Of a DNA stretch of 32,711 nt, positions 8,488 to 16,622 are shown in pieces. The first letter of the stretch is position 1. Each line of letters starts with the position of its first letter. The notes beneath the pieces were generated by a model that was not told the origin of the DNA, ran no database searches, and saw only the letters and a list, made by a program, of their open reading frames with translations. Position numbers and translations under genes: made by a program. This stretch comes from Propionibacterium sp. Lineage in GTDB: Bacteria; Actinomycetota; Actinomycetes; Propionibacteriales; Propionibacteriaceae. The stretch spans positions 1 to 32,711 of the forward strand of contig DUOB01000154.1 in assembly GCA_012839035.1 (NCBI GenBank). The letters are read 5' to 3'.

Positions 8488-9750
8488 TCAGACCAGAAAG
8501 CGATAGAACGGGCTGTCCGGCAGCACCGGTTCGACGGTCATGGGTGAACGATTCATCCGCACCATCAGCGCCCCGAGGTCCTCCGGGGTGCCGAGCTCCA
8601 CCCCAACGAGTGCGGGGCCGAGCTCGCGGTTGGATCGTTTCACGTATTCGAACAGCGTGATGTCGTCATCAGGACCGAGCACTTCGTCCAGGAACCGGCG
8701 CAGAGCCCCCGGCTCCTGCGGGAAGTTGACGAGGAAGTAGTGCTTGCGTCCCTCGTGCACCAGGGACAGCTCGACGATCTCGGAATAGCGGGACACATCG
8801 TTGTTGCCGCCGGACAGGATCGCCACCACGGTTTGGCCGGGTTCGATCTCCAACTGATGACCGATGGCGGACGGGGCCAGGGCGCCTGCGGGCTCCGCGA
8901 TGATGCCGTCGGTCTGATAGAGGTCGAGCATCTCGGTGCAGATCTGGCCCTCGGGCACCGCCAGCATCTCCGGACGATGGGCGGCGGCGATCGCGTGGGT
9001 CAGTTCCCCGCATCGGCGGACAGCGGCACCGTCGACGAAGGTGTCGATGGAGTCGAGGGTCACCGGTTCACCGGCCTCCAGCGCGGCAGCGACGCAGGGG
9101 GCACCGGCGGGTTCGACGGCGATGACCCTGCAGTCGGGGTGGTGATCGGCGAACCAGGTCAGGCAGCCGCCCAACATGCCGCCGCCGCCGACCGGCACCA
9201 CCAGGACGTCGGGGGCCTTGCCCAGTTGGTGCACGATCTCCACGGCCAGGGTGCCCTGACCCGCGATGGTGCGCGGGTCGTCGAAGGCGGGCACCATCGT
9301 GGAGCCGGACTCCCAGGCTGCCGCATAGGCTGCCTGCGCAGCCTCGTCATAGGTATCGCCGATGACGATGAGCCGGACGTGTTCACCACCGAGCTGGCGC
9401 ATCCGGTCCCGCTTCTGACGCGGCGTGGTGGTCGGCACATAGATCCGGCCCTGGATGCCCAGCCGCGCGCACGCATAGGCGACGCCCTGGCCGTGATTGC
9501 CGGCTGACGCGCAGATGACGCCCGCGTGGCGTTCCTGCTCCGACAGTTGGCTGATGAGGTTGTACGCGCCCCTGATCTTGTAGGAGCGGACAGGCTGCAA
9601 GTCCTCGCGCTTGAGCCAGACATCCGCTCCCACCCGCTCGCTCAGGCGCCTGTTGAGCTGCAGCGGGGTCTCGGTGACCACGCCGCGAAGACGTGCAGCC
9701 GCGAGAGCGATGTCGGCGGAGGTTATTCGGTCCACCGGAGAAGTATCCAT
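8488..9750 (-). CDS. ilvA: Threonine ammonia-lyase (threonine deaminase)
   Basis: 420 aa PLP enzyme that converts L-threonine to 2-oxobutanoate, the first step toward isoleucine. The PLP lysine is K58 in SYKIRGA. ASAGNHGQGVAYA contacts the substrate and cofactor, GGGGMLGG is the phosphate-binding glycine loop, and LSGGNNDV closes the active site. A C-terminal regulatory ACT-like domain of about 80 residues is present (HYFLVNFPQEPGALRRFLDE), which fits the biosynthetic single-ACT IlvA form, feedback-sensitive to isoleucine. No leader peptide or T-box is visible upstream. A GGAGA Shine-Dalgarno lies about 8 nt before the ATG. Confidence 0.93.
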   Translation of the reverse strand: MDTSPVDRITSADIALAAARLRGVVTETPLQLNRRLSERVGADVWLKREDLQPVRSYKIRGAYNLISQLSEQERHAGVICASAGNHGQGVAYACARLGIQGRIYVPTTTPRQKRDRMRQLGGEHVRLIVIGDTYDEAAQAAYAAAWESGSTMVPAFDDPRTIAGQGTLAVEIVHQLGKAPDVLVVPVGGGGMLGGCLTWFADHHPDCRVIAVEPAGAPCVAAALEAGEPVTLDSIDTFVDGAAVRRCGELTHAIAAAHRPEMLAVPEGQICTEMLDLYQTDGIIAEPAGALAPSAIGHQLEIEPGQTVVAILSGGNNDVSRYSEIVELSLVHEGRKHYFLVNFPQEPGALRRFLDEVLGPDDDITLFEYVKRSNRELGPALVGVELGTPEDLGALMVRMNRSPMTVEPVLPDSPFYRFLV

Positions 9751-9802
9751 CGACAGGTCTCCTCAGCGCACCCATGGGGTGCTCCACGTGGCGTGCCACA
9801 TT

Positions 9803-9830
9803 GTCAGGCGCTGTTGGTCAGGCGCTGTTG
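9803..9830. repeat. Exact 14-bp tandem duplication at the rmuC stop codon
   Basis: GTCAGGCGCTGTTG occurs twice in a row (9803-9816 and 9817-9830). On the minus strand the copy nearest the gene encodes the last codons and TGA of rmuC. The second copy lies just after it, so the protein is unchanged. Confidence 0.85.
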
Positions 9831-11428
9831 CCGCGCTTGCGGATTGGAGCCTGGGGGTTGTCGACGAGCTCGAGAAGGTCTGGCTCGCCGCGGGTGAGTT
9901 CGTCCCGCTCGGGCAGCGCGTCGACACTCTGCCGCCGTGGCCTGCCGATCATCGGCTCGACCTTGGCCGCGTCCTCCACGAGCTCGGGCGCTGTGATCGC
10001 GCGAGTGGATTCGACCACCGGGCTGGGAGCCGCCAACTCGAGATCGGTGACCTTGAGGTCGCGGAACCTGCGTGCAGTCGGCAGCACCCGGCTCTCGAAG
10101 GACCCGACCATCTTGTTGTAGGCCAGCATCGCCGACGTGAGGGAGCGGCCGGTCTTGTCAACGTGCTCACCCATCGTGCTGAGCCGGTCATGAAGCTCAC
10201 GGCCCAGCGCGAAGACTTCGGCGGCGCTTTCGGCCAGTGCCGCCTGTTTCCAGCCGTAGGACACCGCGCGCAGGAGTGCGATCAAGGTCGCCGGCGTTGC
10301 CAGAATCACGTCCTTCCGGGCAGCGAACTCGTGGATGTCCGGCACGACCTCGGAGGCCGAGGACAGGAACTGCTCGTTGGGGAGGAACAGCACCGTGAAC
10401 TCGGGGGTTCCGGCGTCGGCCTTCCAATATTGCTTGCCGGACAGCTGCTCCACATGGGTTTTCACGTTGCGGCCGAACAGCTTCAGTTTTTCTTCCCGGG
10501 TCCGTTCGTCCTCGGTTTCGTAGGCCTCCAGGAACGCGCTCAACGGCACCTTGGCGTCGACAAACACGAACTTTCCGCCGGAGAGCTCGACCCGCATGTC
10601 CGGGCGGATGGTCCGGTCGGCGCTCGTCTGGGTCGTGGTCTGGAGTTCGAAGTCGCAGCGCTCGACCATGCCGGCGTATTCGGCCACGCGGCGCAGCTGC
10701 ATCTCGCCCCAGTGTCCACGGACCTGGGGCTTGCGCAGAGCGGTGGCCAGCGCGTGCGTCTCTCGCCGCAGGTGCTCGCCGGTGTTCTGCACCGCCCGCA
10801 CGTGGTTGCGGAGGTCGGTCGACATCGCGACCCGTTCCTTCTCGATCTCGGTGAGCCGTTCGGAGAACTGGGACATGAGCGTGGTCAGCGGCTGCAGGGC
10901 CGCCTTGGTCTGCTCCAAACGCTCCACGGCCTTGGCATCCACCACCTTGCCCTGATGCTCCAGCGTTTCGGTCGAGAGCACCTTGAACTGGTTGGCCAGC
11001 GCCTCGCGATCAGCGGCCAATTCCGCGGCTCGAGCCACCGCCCCGTCCCGCTCCGCCTCCGCCGCCGCCAACTTGGCCGTCACCTCGGCGGCCTCGGCCT
11101 GGGCAGCGGACATGGCCGAGCGCGCCTCGGCGACGTGGGTGCGGGCCTCGGCCAGCAGCGCCTCCTGTCGGGCGACGTTGGTCTGTTCGCGGGAGGCCTC
11201 GCCGCGGGCCTGGGCGGCATCGGCCCGTGCATCGGAGGCCTGGGCGCGGGCATCCGCCGCCTGCGCCTGGGCTTGTGCGGTGTCGAACTTGGCCTGGGCC
11301 AATTCCGACTCACGCCGGGCATCCGTCTCCGTCGCGCGAGAACGCGCGAGCAGCGACAGCGCGACAGCGCCGAGTGTGAACCCGATCAGCAGGCCGACAA
11401 CAAGGACGAGGATGGCGGTGGTCTCCAT
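9818..11428 (-). CDS. rmuC: RmuC family DNA recombination protein
   Basis: 536 aa from the ATG at 11428; an in-frame ATG at 11458 would add ten residues ahead of the anchor. One membrane segment (residues about 4-25, ILVLVVGLLIGFTLGAVALS) is followed by a long Ala/Glu/Arg-rich coiled coil to about residue 180. The RmuC domain comes next, with HWGEMQLRRVAEYAGM, RPDMRVELSGGKFVFVDAK and FLPNEQFLSSA, and its PD-(D/E)xK-like nuclease core. RmuC limits inversions at short inverted repeats. It is alone on its strand ahead of ilvA, with 67 nt between them. Confidence 0.92.
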   Translation of the reverse strand: METTAILVLVVGLLIGFTLGAVALSLLARSRATETDARRESELAQAKFDTAQAQAQAADARAQASDARADAAQARGEASREQTNVARQEALLAEARTHVAEARSAMSAAQAEAAEVTAKLAAAEAERDGAVARAAELAADREALANQFKVLSTETLEHQGKVVDAKAVERLEQTKAALQPLTTLMSQFSERLTEIEKERVAMSTDLRNHVRAVQNTGEHLRRETHALATALRKPQVRGHWGEMQLRRVAEYAGMVERCDFELQTTTQTSADRTIRPDMRVELSGGKFVFVDAKVPLSAFLEAYETEDERTREEKLKLFGRNVKTHVEQLSGKQYWKADAGTPEFTVLFLPNEQFLSSASEVVPDIHEFAARKDVILATPATLIALLRAVSYGWKQAALAESAAEVFALGRELHDRLSTMGEHVDKTGRSLTSAMLAYNKMVGSFESRVLPTARRFRDLKVTDLELAAPSPVVESTRAITAPELVEDAAKVEPMIGRPRRQSVDALPERDELTRGEPDLLELVDNPQAPIRKRGNSA

Positions 11429-11675
11429 GTCTCCGACTCTGCCGGAGGGGTCTGACATTTTTGATCAGGCGCTCCGCCGCACCACCCGCGCGCAGGCCTC
11501 CCGCCGGCGGGAACCACCGCTGACGTGCGTCGGATGACCCGACTCAACGGCTTGCCGGGCACGCGGCGCGCTGCGATTTCCCCTCATCGGCGGGGCTGAG
11601 ACTCCTCAGCAACGACTGACCAATGGACGGTTTGTGAGCTTTATCGCTTTGCACACAAGGAATACGCGAAATGAG

Positions 11676-11681
11676 TATTCT
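11676..11681 (+). promoter_or_regulatory. -10 box for the PHA-depolymerase-like gene
   Basis: TATTCT ends 6 nt before the ATG at 11688, the layout of a leaderless transcript. A TTGCAC at 11649-11654 lies too far upstream (21 nt) to be a confident -35. Confidence 0.4.
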
Positions 11682-11687
11682 GAACTG

Positions 11688-12518
11688 ATGACCACCGACG
11701 AAGTTCCCACCCGGACCTCGGGACGAGAAGAACGCTGGCTGCGCGCAGGTGGCAGAGACTTCCGGGTGTTGATCAACCCCGCGACTCGTGAACCGGCTCG
11801 CCCGGTGGTCTTCCTCAATGGGATCGGCTGCCGGGCCGATGTGCTTGACGACCTTGTCGATCAGTTTCATCCACGGCTCGAAGTCGTGCGGATCGATCCA
11901 CCGGGCATCGGCCAGAGCCCGCTGGGCCCGCTGCCCTATGGCATGCCGCAAATGGCGTGGTGGGTCTTCGAGTTGCTCGACCAACTCGGTCACGACGAGG
12001 TCGATGTCATCGGCTATTCATGGGGCGGGGTCGTCGCGCAACAGATGGCGGTGCAGTCCAGCCATCGCGTACGCCGCCTGGTCCTGCTTTCCACGAACAC
12101 CGGCGCGCTCTCGGTTCCGGGCAAGATGCTGTCTATGGCGATCATGTTCAGCCCGCAGACCGCCCAGTTGCTGCACACCGATGACAAGAACATCGGACGC
12201 CTCTATGGCGGCTGCGCGCGGCACCGCGCGGACGATGTGCGACGTCTCCTGGCACCGGACTTCGAGAAACCGGGGCCAGGGCTGCCTCACCAGTTGCTCG
12301 CCGCCATGACGTGGACCACGTTGCCGATGGCCTGGCTGATCTATCAGCCCACGCTGATCCTCGGCGGCACCGATGACCCGATGGTGCCGTTCGCCAACTC
12401 CAGAATTCTTTATCAGACCATCACCCCCTCGAAGCTCCGCTCCTTCGACGGGGGACATCTGGACGCGGTGCTCGAGCCCGAATGGTTCGCCGAGCAGATC
12501 TCCGACTTCCTCACCTAG
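11688..12518 (+). CDS. Alpha/beta hydrolase similar to intracellular PHA depolymerase
   Basis: 276 aa alpha/beta-hydrolase fold protein. The nucleophile elbow is GYSWGG with S111, the acid is in GGTDDP (D229/D230), and the histidine is H257 in DGGHLDAV. The oxyanion region is VVFLNGIGC. The stretches VIGYSWGGVVAQQ, TNTGALSVPGK and PTLILGGTDDPMVP follow the intracellular medium-chain poly(3-hydroxyalkanoate) depolymerase PhaZ closely, so hydrolysis of storage polyester or of a related hydrophobic ester is a fair prediction. No PHA synthase or phasin is in the window. The start at 11688 is preferred over the GTG at 11634 because the -10 box lies between them. Confidence 0.75.
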   Translation: MTTDEVPTRTSGREERWLRAGGRDFRVLINPATREPARPVVFLNGIGCRADVLDDLVDQFHPRLEVVRIDPPGIGQSPLGPLPYGMPQMAWWVFELLDQLGHDEVDVIGYSWGGVVAQQMAVQSSHRVRRLVLLSTNTGALSVPGKMLSMAIMFSPQTAQLLHTDDKNIGRLYGGCARHRADDVRRLLAPDFEKPGPGLPHQLLAAMTWTTLPMAWLIYQPTLILGGTDDPMVPFANSRILYQTITPSKLRSFDGGHLDAVLEPEWFAEQISDFLT

Positions 12519-12608
12519 GTGAGGGCGGCGTACGCACTGGAAACTGGTATCCACGACTGAGCGCTGCCCGCCGGTGTGGAGACGATGCGCGGCTGTCCCC
12601 GGACCGGT

Positions 12609-13607
12609 TCAATCGTGCAGGTTCAACTCGTGATGCCGGTGGTTGGGCGGCTCGATCTGGAATGTCGAGTGCTCGATGGGGATGTCGAAATGCTCGGCGA
12701 CGCACGTCTGGAGTCGGGTGAGCAGGCGCGGGGTGCGGCCCGAGGTGAAGCAGGATTCCTCGACCACGATGTGTGCGGTGAGCACGGGGAGTCCGGTGCT
12801 GATCCGCGAGAGGTGAAGGTCGTGAACCTCGCGCACGTGGGGCTTGGACATCAGGTGGGCACGGACCTCGTCGAGGTCGATCCCGTCCGGAACCGTCTCC
12901 ATGAGGACCGAGCTGGCCTCGCGCAAGATCACCACCGCGCGCGGAGCAATCAGTACGGCGATGAGCATTCCGGCGATCGCGTCAGCCCGGGTCCAGCCGG
13001 TGAGGGTGATGATGATCGCGCCCACGATGACGGCCACTGAGCCGAGGGCGTCGTTGACGACCTCCAGGAACGCCGCTCGCATGTTGAGGTTCGCGTCGCG
13101 ACCGCCGGCAAGGACGACGAGGGCGATCACGTTTGCCAGGAGCCCGACGATGCCGATGATCAACATTCCCAGGCCCTGCACCTCGGGTGGCGAAATCAGG
13201 CGCCGGATGCCTTCAACGAACGCGAAGATCCCGACCCCGAGGAGGATGGTCGCCTGTGCGCCCGCGGCCAGCACCTCCATGCGGGCGAATCCCCAAGTGC
13301 GCTTGGAGGTGGGGGGCCGCGCCATGAGCGAGGCGGCGAAGAGCGCGATCGCCAGTCCGGTCGCGTCGGTCAGCATGTGTGCGGCGTCGACGAGCAGGGC
13401 GAGGCTGCCGGTGACGATCGCCATGATGACTTCGACGATCAACACCGTCACGGTCAGACCGAAGGCGATCGCGAGCCTGGTCCGGTTGGTGCCGGAGTGA
13501 TCGTGGTGGTGATGTCCATGCCCGTGGCTGTGCGTGGATCGGCCGGTCGATCCCTTGTGGCGAGCTCTGTGCTCGTGCTGATGACCCTGTCCGGTGCTCA
13601 TCACCAT
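12609..13607 (-). CDS. Cation diffusion facilitator (CDF) metal exporter
   Basis: 332 aa. A histidine-rich cytoplasmic N-terminus (HSHGHGHHHHDH near residue 26-37) precedes six transmembrane segments and a C-terminal cytoplasmic dimerisation domain from about residue 235. The TM2 site is AAHMLTDA (HxxxD). In TM5 the usual HxxxD is ExxxD (LEVVNDALGSV), which may alter the preference among Zn, Cd and Co. The overall pattern is CzcD/ZitB-like. It is cotranscribed with the ArsR gene, whose stop it overlaps. AAGGAG at 13618-13613 serves the ATG at 13607, and an ATG at 13601 is the alternative. Confidence 0.92.
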   Translation of the reverse strand: MVMSTGQGHQHEHRARHKGSTGRSTHSHGHGHHHHDHSGTNRTRLAIAFGLTVTVLIVEVIMAIVTGSLALLVDAAHMLTDATGLAIALFAASLMARPPTSKRTWGFARMEVLAAGAQATILLGVGIFAFVEGIRRLISPPEVQGLGMLIIGIVGLLANVIALVVLAGGRDANLNMRAAFLEVVNDALGSVAVIVGAIIITLTGWTRADAIAGMLIAVLIAPRAVVILREASSVLMETVPDGIDLDEVRAHLMSKPHVREVHDLHLSRISTGLPVLTAHIVVEESCFTSGRTPRLLTRLQTCVAEHFDIPIEHSTFQIEPPNHRHHELNLHD

Positions 13608-13930
13608 TCCGACTCCTTGCTGATGCTTTCCAACAGCCGCCCCGCCGCGGCCAGGAGCTCATGCGTGCGTTCGGGGTCAGTGACCGCGTACATCGACGAA
13701 CGGCCCTCCGCCCGGGACGTCACCAACCCGCACGACTTGAGGCTCGCCAAGTGTGCGCTGACCGTGGACTGTGCGAGCCCAAGGTGGTCGGTGAGCTGAC
13801 GTACGTTGTGTTCGCCCATGAAGAGGTGCATGAGGATCGTGAGGCGACCGGGGTCGGCCAGCGCACGCATCAGGCCGGCCGCAGCACCGGGGTCCGGAGC
13901 GGGGTCGAGGTTTCCAAAATAGATCGCCAC
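13601..13930 (-). CDS. ArsR family metal-responsive repressor
   Basis: 109 aa winged-helix protein of the ArsR/SmtB family. The recognition helix region is NVRQLTDHLGLAQSTVSAHLASL, with the wing at SRAEGRSSMYAV. There is a single cysteine (LKSCGLV), so a thiolate alpha-3 site (ELCVC type) is absent. An alpha-5-type site with D and H residues (TDPERTHELL) is possible but incomplete. It is the first gene of the operon with the CDF exporter, which implies that it represses both and lets go when an exported metal accumulates. The GTG start at 13930 fits a leaderless promoter. Confidence 0.9.
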   Translation of the reverse strand: MAIYFGNLDPAPDPGAAAGLMRALADPGRLTILMHLFMGEHNVRQLTDHLGLAQSTVSAHLASLKSCGLVTSRAEGRSSMYAVTDPERTHELLAAAGRLLESISKESEW

Positions 13931-13964
13931 TCAGCGATGATATAGGTAAAAAACGATGAGTCAA
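13929..13964 (-). promoter_or_regulatory. Promoter with overlapping imperfect palindrome (candidate ArsR operator)
   Basis: On the minus strand TTGACT (13964-13959), 16 nt, then TATCAT (13942-13937), ending 6 nt before the GTG start. On the plus strand ACTCA at 13929-13933 mirrors TGAGT at 13957-13961, and CG at 13935-13936 mirrors CG at 13954-13955, so the dyad is centred on 13945 and overlaps the -10 box and the translation start. This is the place for autorepression by ArsR. Confidence 0.5.
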
Positions 13965-14023
13965 CGGGGTCTTGTCCTTCCCGAGGGCTATCAGAACGGA
14001 CCTGCCAGTGATTGGATGGGGTC

Positions 14024-15319
14024 ATGCCGCACACCGAAGCTCCTGGTCACGTTCAAGATTTTGCTGCCTTCGTCCAGGCGTCGCCGAGCTCCTATCACGC
14101 GGCCGCGGAAGTAGCCCGGCTGCTGGCGGAGGCCGGCTGGGCGGAGCAGGTCGAGACGGAGGAATGGGACGCGTCTCCGGGTGGGCACTATCTGGTGCGT
14201 GATGGCGCCGTGATGGCGTGGAAGATGCCGACGAACGTGAGCACCCGGTCGGGGTTCCGCATCGTTGGCTCCCATACGGACTCACCGGGTCTCAAGCTCA
14301 AGCCGGACCCCACCTATGGGGCGGCGGGCTGGCAGCAGGTCGGAGTTGAGATTTATGGTGGCCCGCTCCTGGGGTCATGGACCGACCGTGAGCTCGGCAT
14401 CGCCGGACGCGTCGTGACCCCGCGCGGTGAGCAGATCCTGGTCTCCACCGATGCCGTGATGCGCATCCCGCAGCTGGCCATCCATCTCAATCGCTCGGTG
14501 AACGAGGAGGGGCTCAAACTCGATCGTCAAGCGCACATGGCGCCGCTGTTCTCGGTGCGCCGCCCGGACCTGCGGGTGTTGGATCTGGTCATGTCCTATG
14601 TCACCGATGACGACGGGGGAGAGCTGACCTCTGACGATGTGGCGGGGCACGACCTGTTCGCCTTCGACACCGCCCGGCCCAAGCTGTTCGGCGCCGATGA
14701 TGAATTCCTCGCGTGCACCAAGATCGACAATCTTTCCAGCGTGCACGCCTCCGTGATCGCGATGCTCAACGTCGACGACACTCACGGGGACATCGCGGTC
14801 ATGGCCGCCTTCGATCACGAGGAGGTCGGCTCCGCCTCCCGCTCGGGCGCCAGCGGCCCGTTGCTGGAAGATGTGCTCTGGCGCACGGCGAAGGCGATCG
14901 GGGCCAGCGAGGACGAATATCGGCGCATGCTCATCCGCTCGTCGTGCATTTCCGCCGACGCGGGTCATGCCGTGCACCCGAACTATGTGACCTCCCACGA
15001 CCCTGTCAACCGCCCGCTCATCAACGAGGGTCCGCTGCTGAAGATCAACGCGAACCAGCGCTATGCCTCCGACGCCGTCGGCGAGACGATGTGGCGCCGC
15101 GCGTGTGCGGTCGCCGGCGTCCCGACGCAGGCGTTCGTCTCCAACAACGCCATCCCGTGCGGCTCCACGATCGGCCCGCTCACCGCGACCAGGCTCGGGA
15201 TCACGACCGTCGATGTCGGCGTACCCGTTCTCGGGATGCACTCGGCACGCGAGATGTGCGGCGTTGACGACCTCTATCACCTGACGCGGGCGGTGTTGGC
15301 GTACTGGTCCGGCGCCTAG
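14024..15319 (+). CDS. apeB: M18 family aminopeptidase
   Basis: 431 aa from the ATG at 14024; a TTG four codons earlier is possible. M18 peptidases are tetrahedral dodecameric di-zinc aminopeptidases of the cytoplasm. The metal ligands are H84 (GSHTDSPGL), D235 (CTKIDNLSSV) and E266/E267 (FDHEEVGS), with further ligands in SADAGHAVHPNY and the terminal GMHSAREM motif. The inserted butterfly domain occupies roughly residues 95-230. The length matches the family. The role is release of N-terminal residues, often acidic or hydrophobic, in peptide turnover. It is the first gene of a plus-strand run leading to ychF. Confidence 0.93.
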   Translation: MPHTEAPGHVQDFAAFVQASPSSYHAAAEVARLLAEAGWAEQVETEEWDASPGGHYLVRDGAVMAWKMPTNVSTRSGFRIVGSHTDSPGLKLKPDPTYGAAGWQQVGVEIYGGPLLGSWTDRELGIAGRVVTPRGEQILVSTDAVMRIPQLAIHLNRSVNEEGLKLDRQAHMAPLFSVRRPDLRVLDLVMSYVTDDDGGELTSDDVAGHDLFAFDTARPKLFGADDEFLACTKIDNLSSVHASVIAMLNVDDTHGDIAVMAAFDHEEVGSASRSGASGPLLEDVLWRTAKAIGASEDEYRRMLIRSSCISADAGHAVHPNYVTSHDPVNRPLINEGPLLKINANQRYASDAVGETMWRRACAVAGVPTQAFVSNNAIPCGSTIGPLTATRLGITTVDVGVPVLGMHSAREMCGVDDLYHLTRAVLAYWSGA

Positions 15320-15329
15320 AAAAATTCAG

Positions 15330-15358
15330 TTGCGCCCGCCCGCGGGCCGAGCGAGATT
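15330..15358 (+). promoter_or_regulatory. Possible leaderless promoter of the GNAT gene
   Basis: TTGCGC (15330-15335), a 17-nt spacer, and GAGATT (15353-15358), which ends 7 nt before the ATG at 15366. The first base of the -10 departs from TANNNT, so this is weak. Confidence 0.3.
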
Positions 15359-15365
15359 TGGCCGC

Positions 15366-16142
15366 ATGGACGTCGCATCGCTGCAGGTGACCGTGCGCAC
15401 GTCGCTCGGGACACCCGAGGCGCCGTCGCGCGCGGCGATCGAGGCGGCGCAGGTGTGGGCGCTCGATGAGCGCGCCGAGCTGGGGCACGGCGACTTTGTC
15501 TATTCGCCGCGAGAACTCGCTGCCTCCTATGCCGACACGGAGCGCCAACGCTCAGTGCTGGTGACGGCGCATGAGGGCGACCGCTGCGCCGGATTGATAA
15601 GGCTGCAACTGCCTGACGTGGATAACCAGCGCTTGGTGGCGGCGGACGTGCGGCTCGACCCGGCGTTCGACGCTGCGGCCATCCTCACTGGGATGTGGAC
15701 GGTCGTGACGGATCTGCTGGCCGCGGAAGAGCGGCACACAATCATCGTGTGGCACCACTCGGCGCTGCCGGGAGAGCGCTTTGGTTCGACCGGCAACAAC
15801 ATTAATTTGTCGCCGAAGACCGGAGCGGGTGCGGTGCGACGCACATCCGTTACGGACTGGCTCCAGGCGCGTGGGTTTGAGCTGGAACAGGTGGAGGTTG
15901 CGAGCACGCTGGACGTGGCGGAGGCGCTCGCACGCGCTGTTGGGTTGGAGTCGGCCGGTGCGGTCGCGAGTCCCGGTTATGACGTGGTGTCCTGGGTCGG
16001 GCCGACTCCGCCCGAGCTGCAGGACGCGATGGCGGCGCAGCGGGCGCGGATGAGCACCGATGTCCCGATGGGGGAGATCGCGATGGAGCCCGAGGTCTGG
16101 GATGCGGCGCGCGTGCGGCCGAGGACGCCACGGTCGAGGTGA
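15366..16142 (+). CDS. N-terminal part of a frameshifted tandem GNAT acetyltransferase
   Basis: 258 aa. The sequence resembles actinobacterial GNAT proteins that carry two acetyltransferase-like halves in about 370-400 residues. This reading frame covers the first half and the linker ending in MSTDVPMGE and EPEVWDAARVR. It then runs into RPRTPRSR and stops. Reading the same DNA with one base added near 16117 gives VRAEDATVEVMGRPQVW and joins smoothly to the next open frame, so one G of a GG(G)CC run seems to be missing. Either the gene is broken, or a sequencing error or recoding event explains it. Acetyl-CoA-dependent N-acetylation is the family role, with unknown substrate. Confidence 0.7.
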   Translation: MDVASLQVTVRTSLGTPEAPSRAAIEAAQVWALDERAELGHGDFVYSPRELAASYADTERQRSVLVTAHEGDRCAGLIRLQLPDVDNQRLVAADVRLDPAFDAAAILTGMWTVVTDLLAAEERHTIIVWHHSALPGERFGSTGNNINLSPKTGAGAVRRTSVTDWLQARGFELEQVEVASTLDVAEALARAVGLESAGAVASPGYDVVSWVGPTPPELQDAMAAQRARMSTDVPMGEIAMEPEVWDAARVRPRTPRSR

Positions 16143-16480
16143 TGGGGCGGCCACAGGTCTGGACGGTAGCGATCGACCGGGCGAGCGGTGAGGTGGTCGC
16201 ACACACTCTGCTGACCTGCCCCGACGAATGGCTGCCGGAGGTGGCCTATCAGGAGGACACGCTCGTCCGCCCCGATCATCGCGGGCACCGCCTCGGGTTG
16301 CGGATCGAGGCAGCGAACGTCCGCCAGTTGGCGCGGCAGCGCCCCGCCGTCCACCGGATCCACACGTGGAACGCCGACGAGAACGAATGGATGCTCGCCA
16401 TCAATCGACAGCTCGGGTTCGTGCCGAGCTCCACGCTGGGCTGTTGGCAGCTGCGGCTCGGTCGCGCTGTGGGCGCGTGA
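16142..16480 (+). CDS. C-terminal GNAT domain, second half of the frameshifted gene
   Basis: 112 aa from the ATG at 16142. The acetyl-CoA loop is present in DTLVRPDHRGHRLGLRIEAA, which contains the R-G-H-R-L-G variant of the Q/R-x-x-G-x-G/A motif. TWNADENEWMLAINRQLGF is the typical ending of the second GNAT half. The ATG shares its A with the upstream TGA (TGATG), so termination-reinitiation could still supply this domain as a separate polypeptide. A GTG at 16139 is the other possible start. It may be part of a pseudogene together with the preceding frame. Confidence 0.7.
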   Translation: MGRPQVWTVAIDRASGEVVAHTLLTCPDEWLPEVAYQEDTLVRPDHRGHRLGLRIEAANVRQLARQRPAVHRIHTWNADENEWMLAINRQLGFVPSSTLGCWQLRLGRAVGA

Positions 16481-16608
16481 CTTTTCGACACCGACCCTCG
16501 GTTCACGCACGATTGAAACGCTGTGGCAAGCGGAAACGTGCCACCCGGCCCATGGTCGGTGTCGGTTTTTCACGTTCGGGCGCGGAACTCGGTCCGCGGC
16601 AATCCCAG

Positions 16609-16614
16609 TAAGGT
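16609..16614 (+). promoter_or_regulatory. -10 box before ychF
   Basis: TAAGGT ends 8 nt before the GTG at 16623, and no Shine-Dalgarno sequence is present between them. This is consistent with a leaderless or near-leaderless transcript. A clear -35 is not seen. Confidence 0.35.
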
Positions 16615-16622
16615 GGGCCAGC

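Noticed and set aside
9611..11455. 614-codon open frame on the plus strand
   Set aside because: It lies opposite rmuC and ilvA. The composition is low-complexity and there is no promoter or ribosome-binding site.
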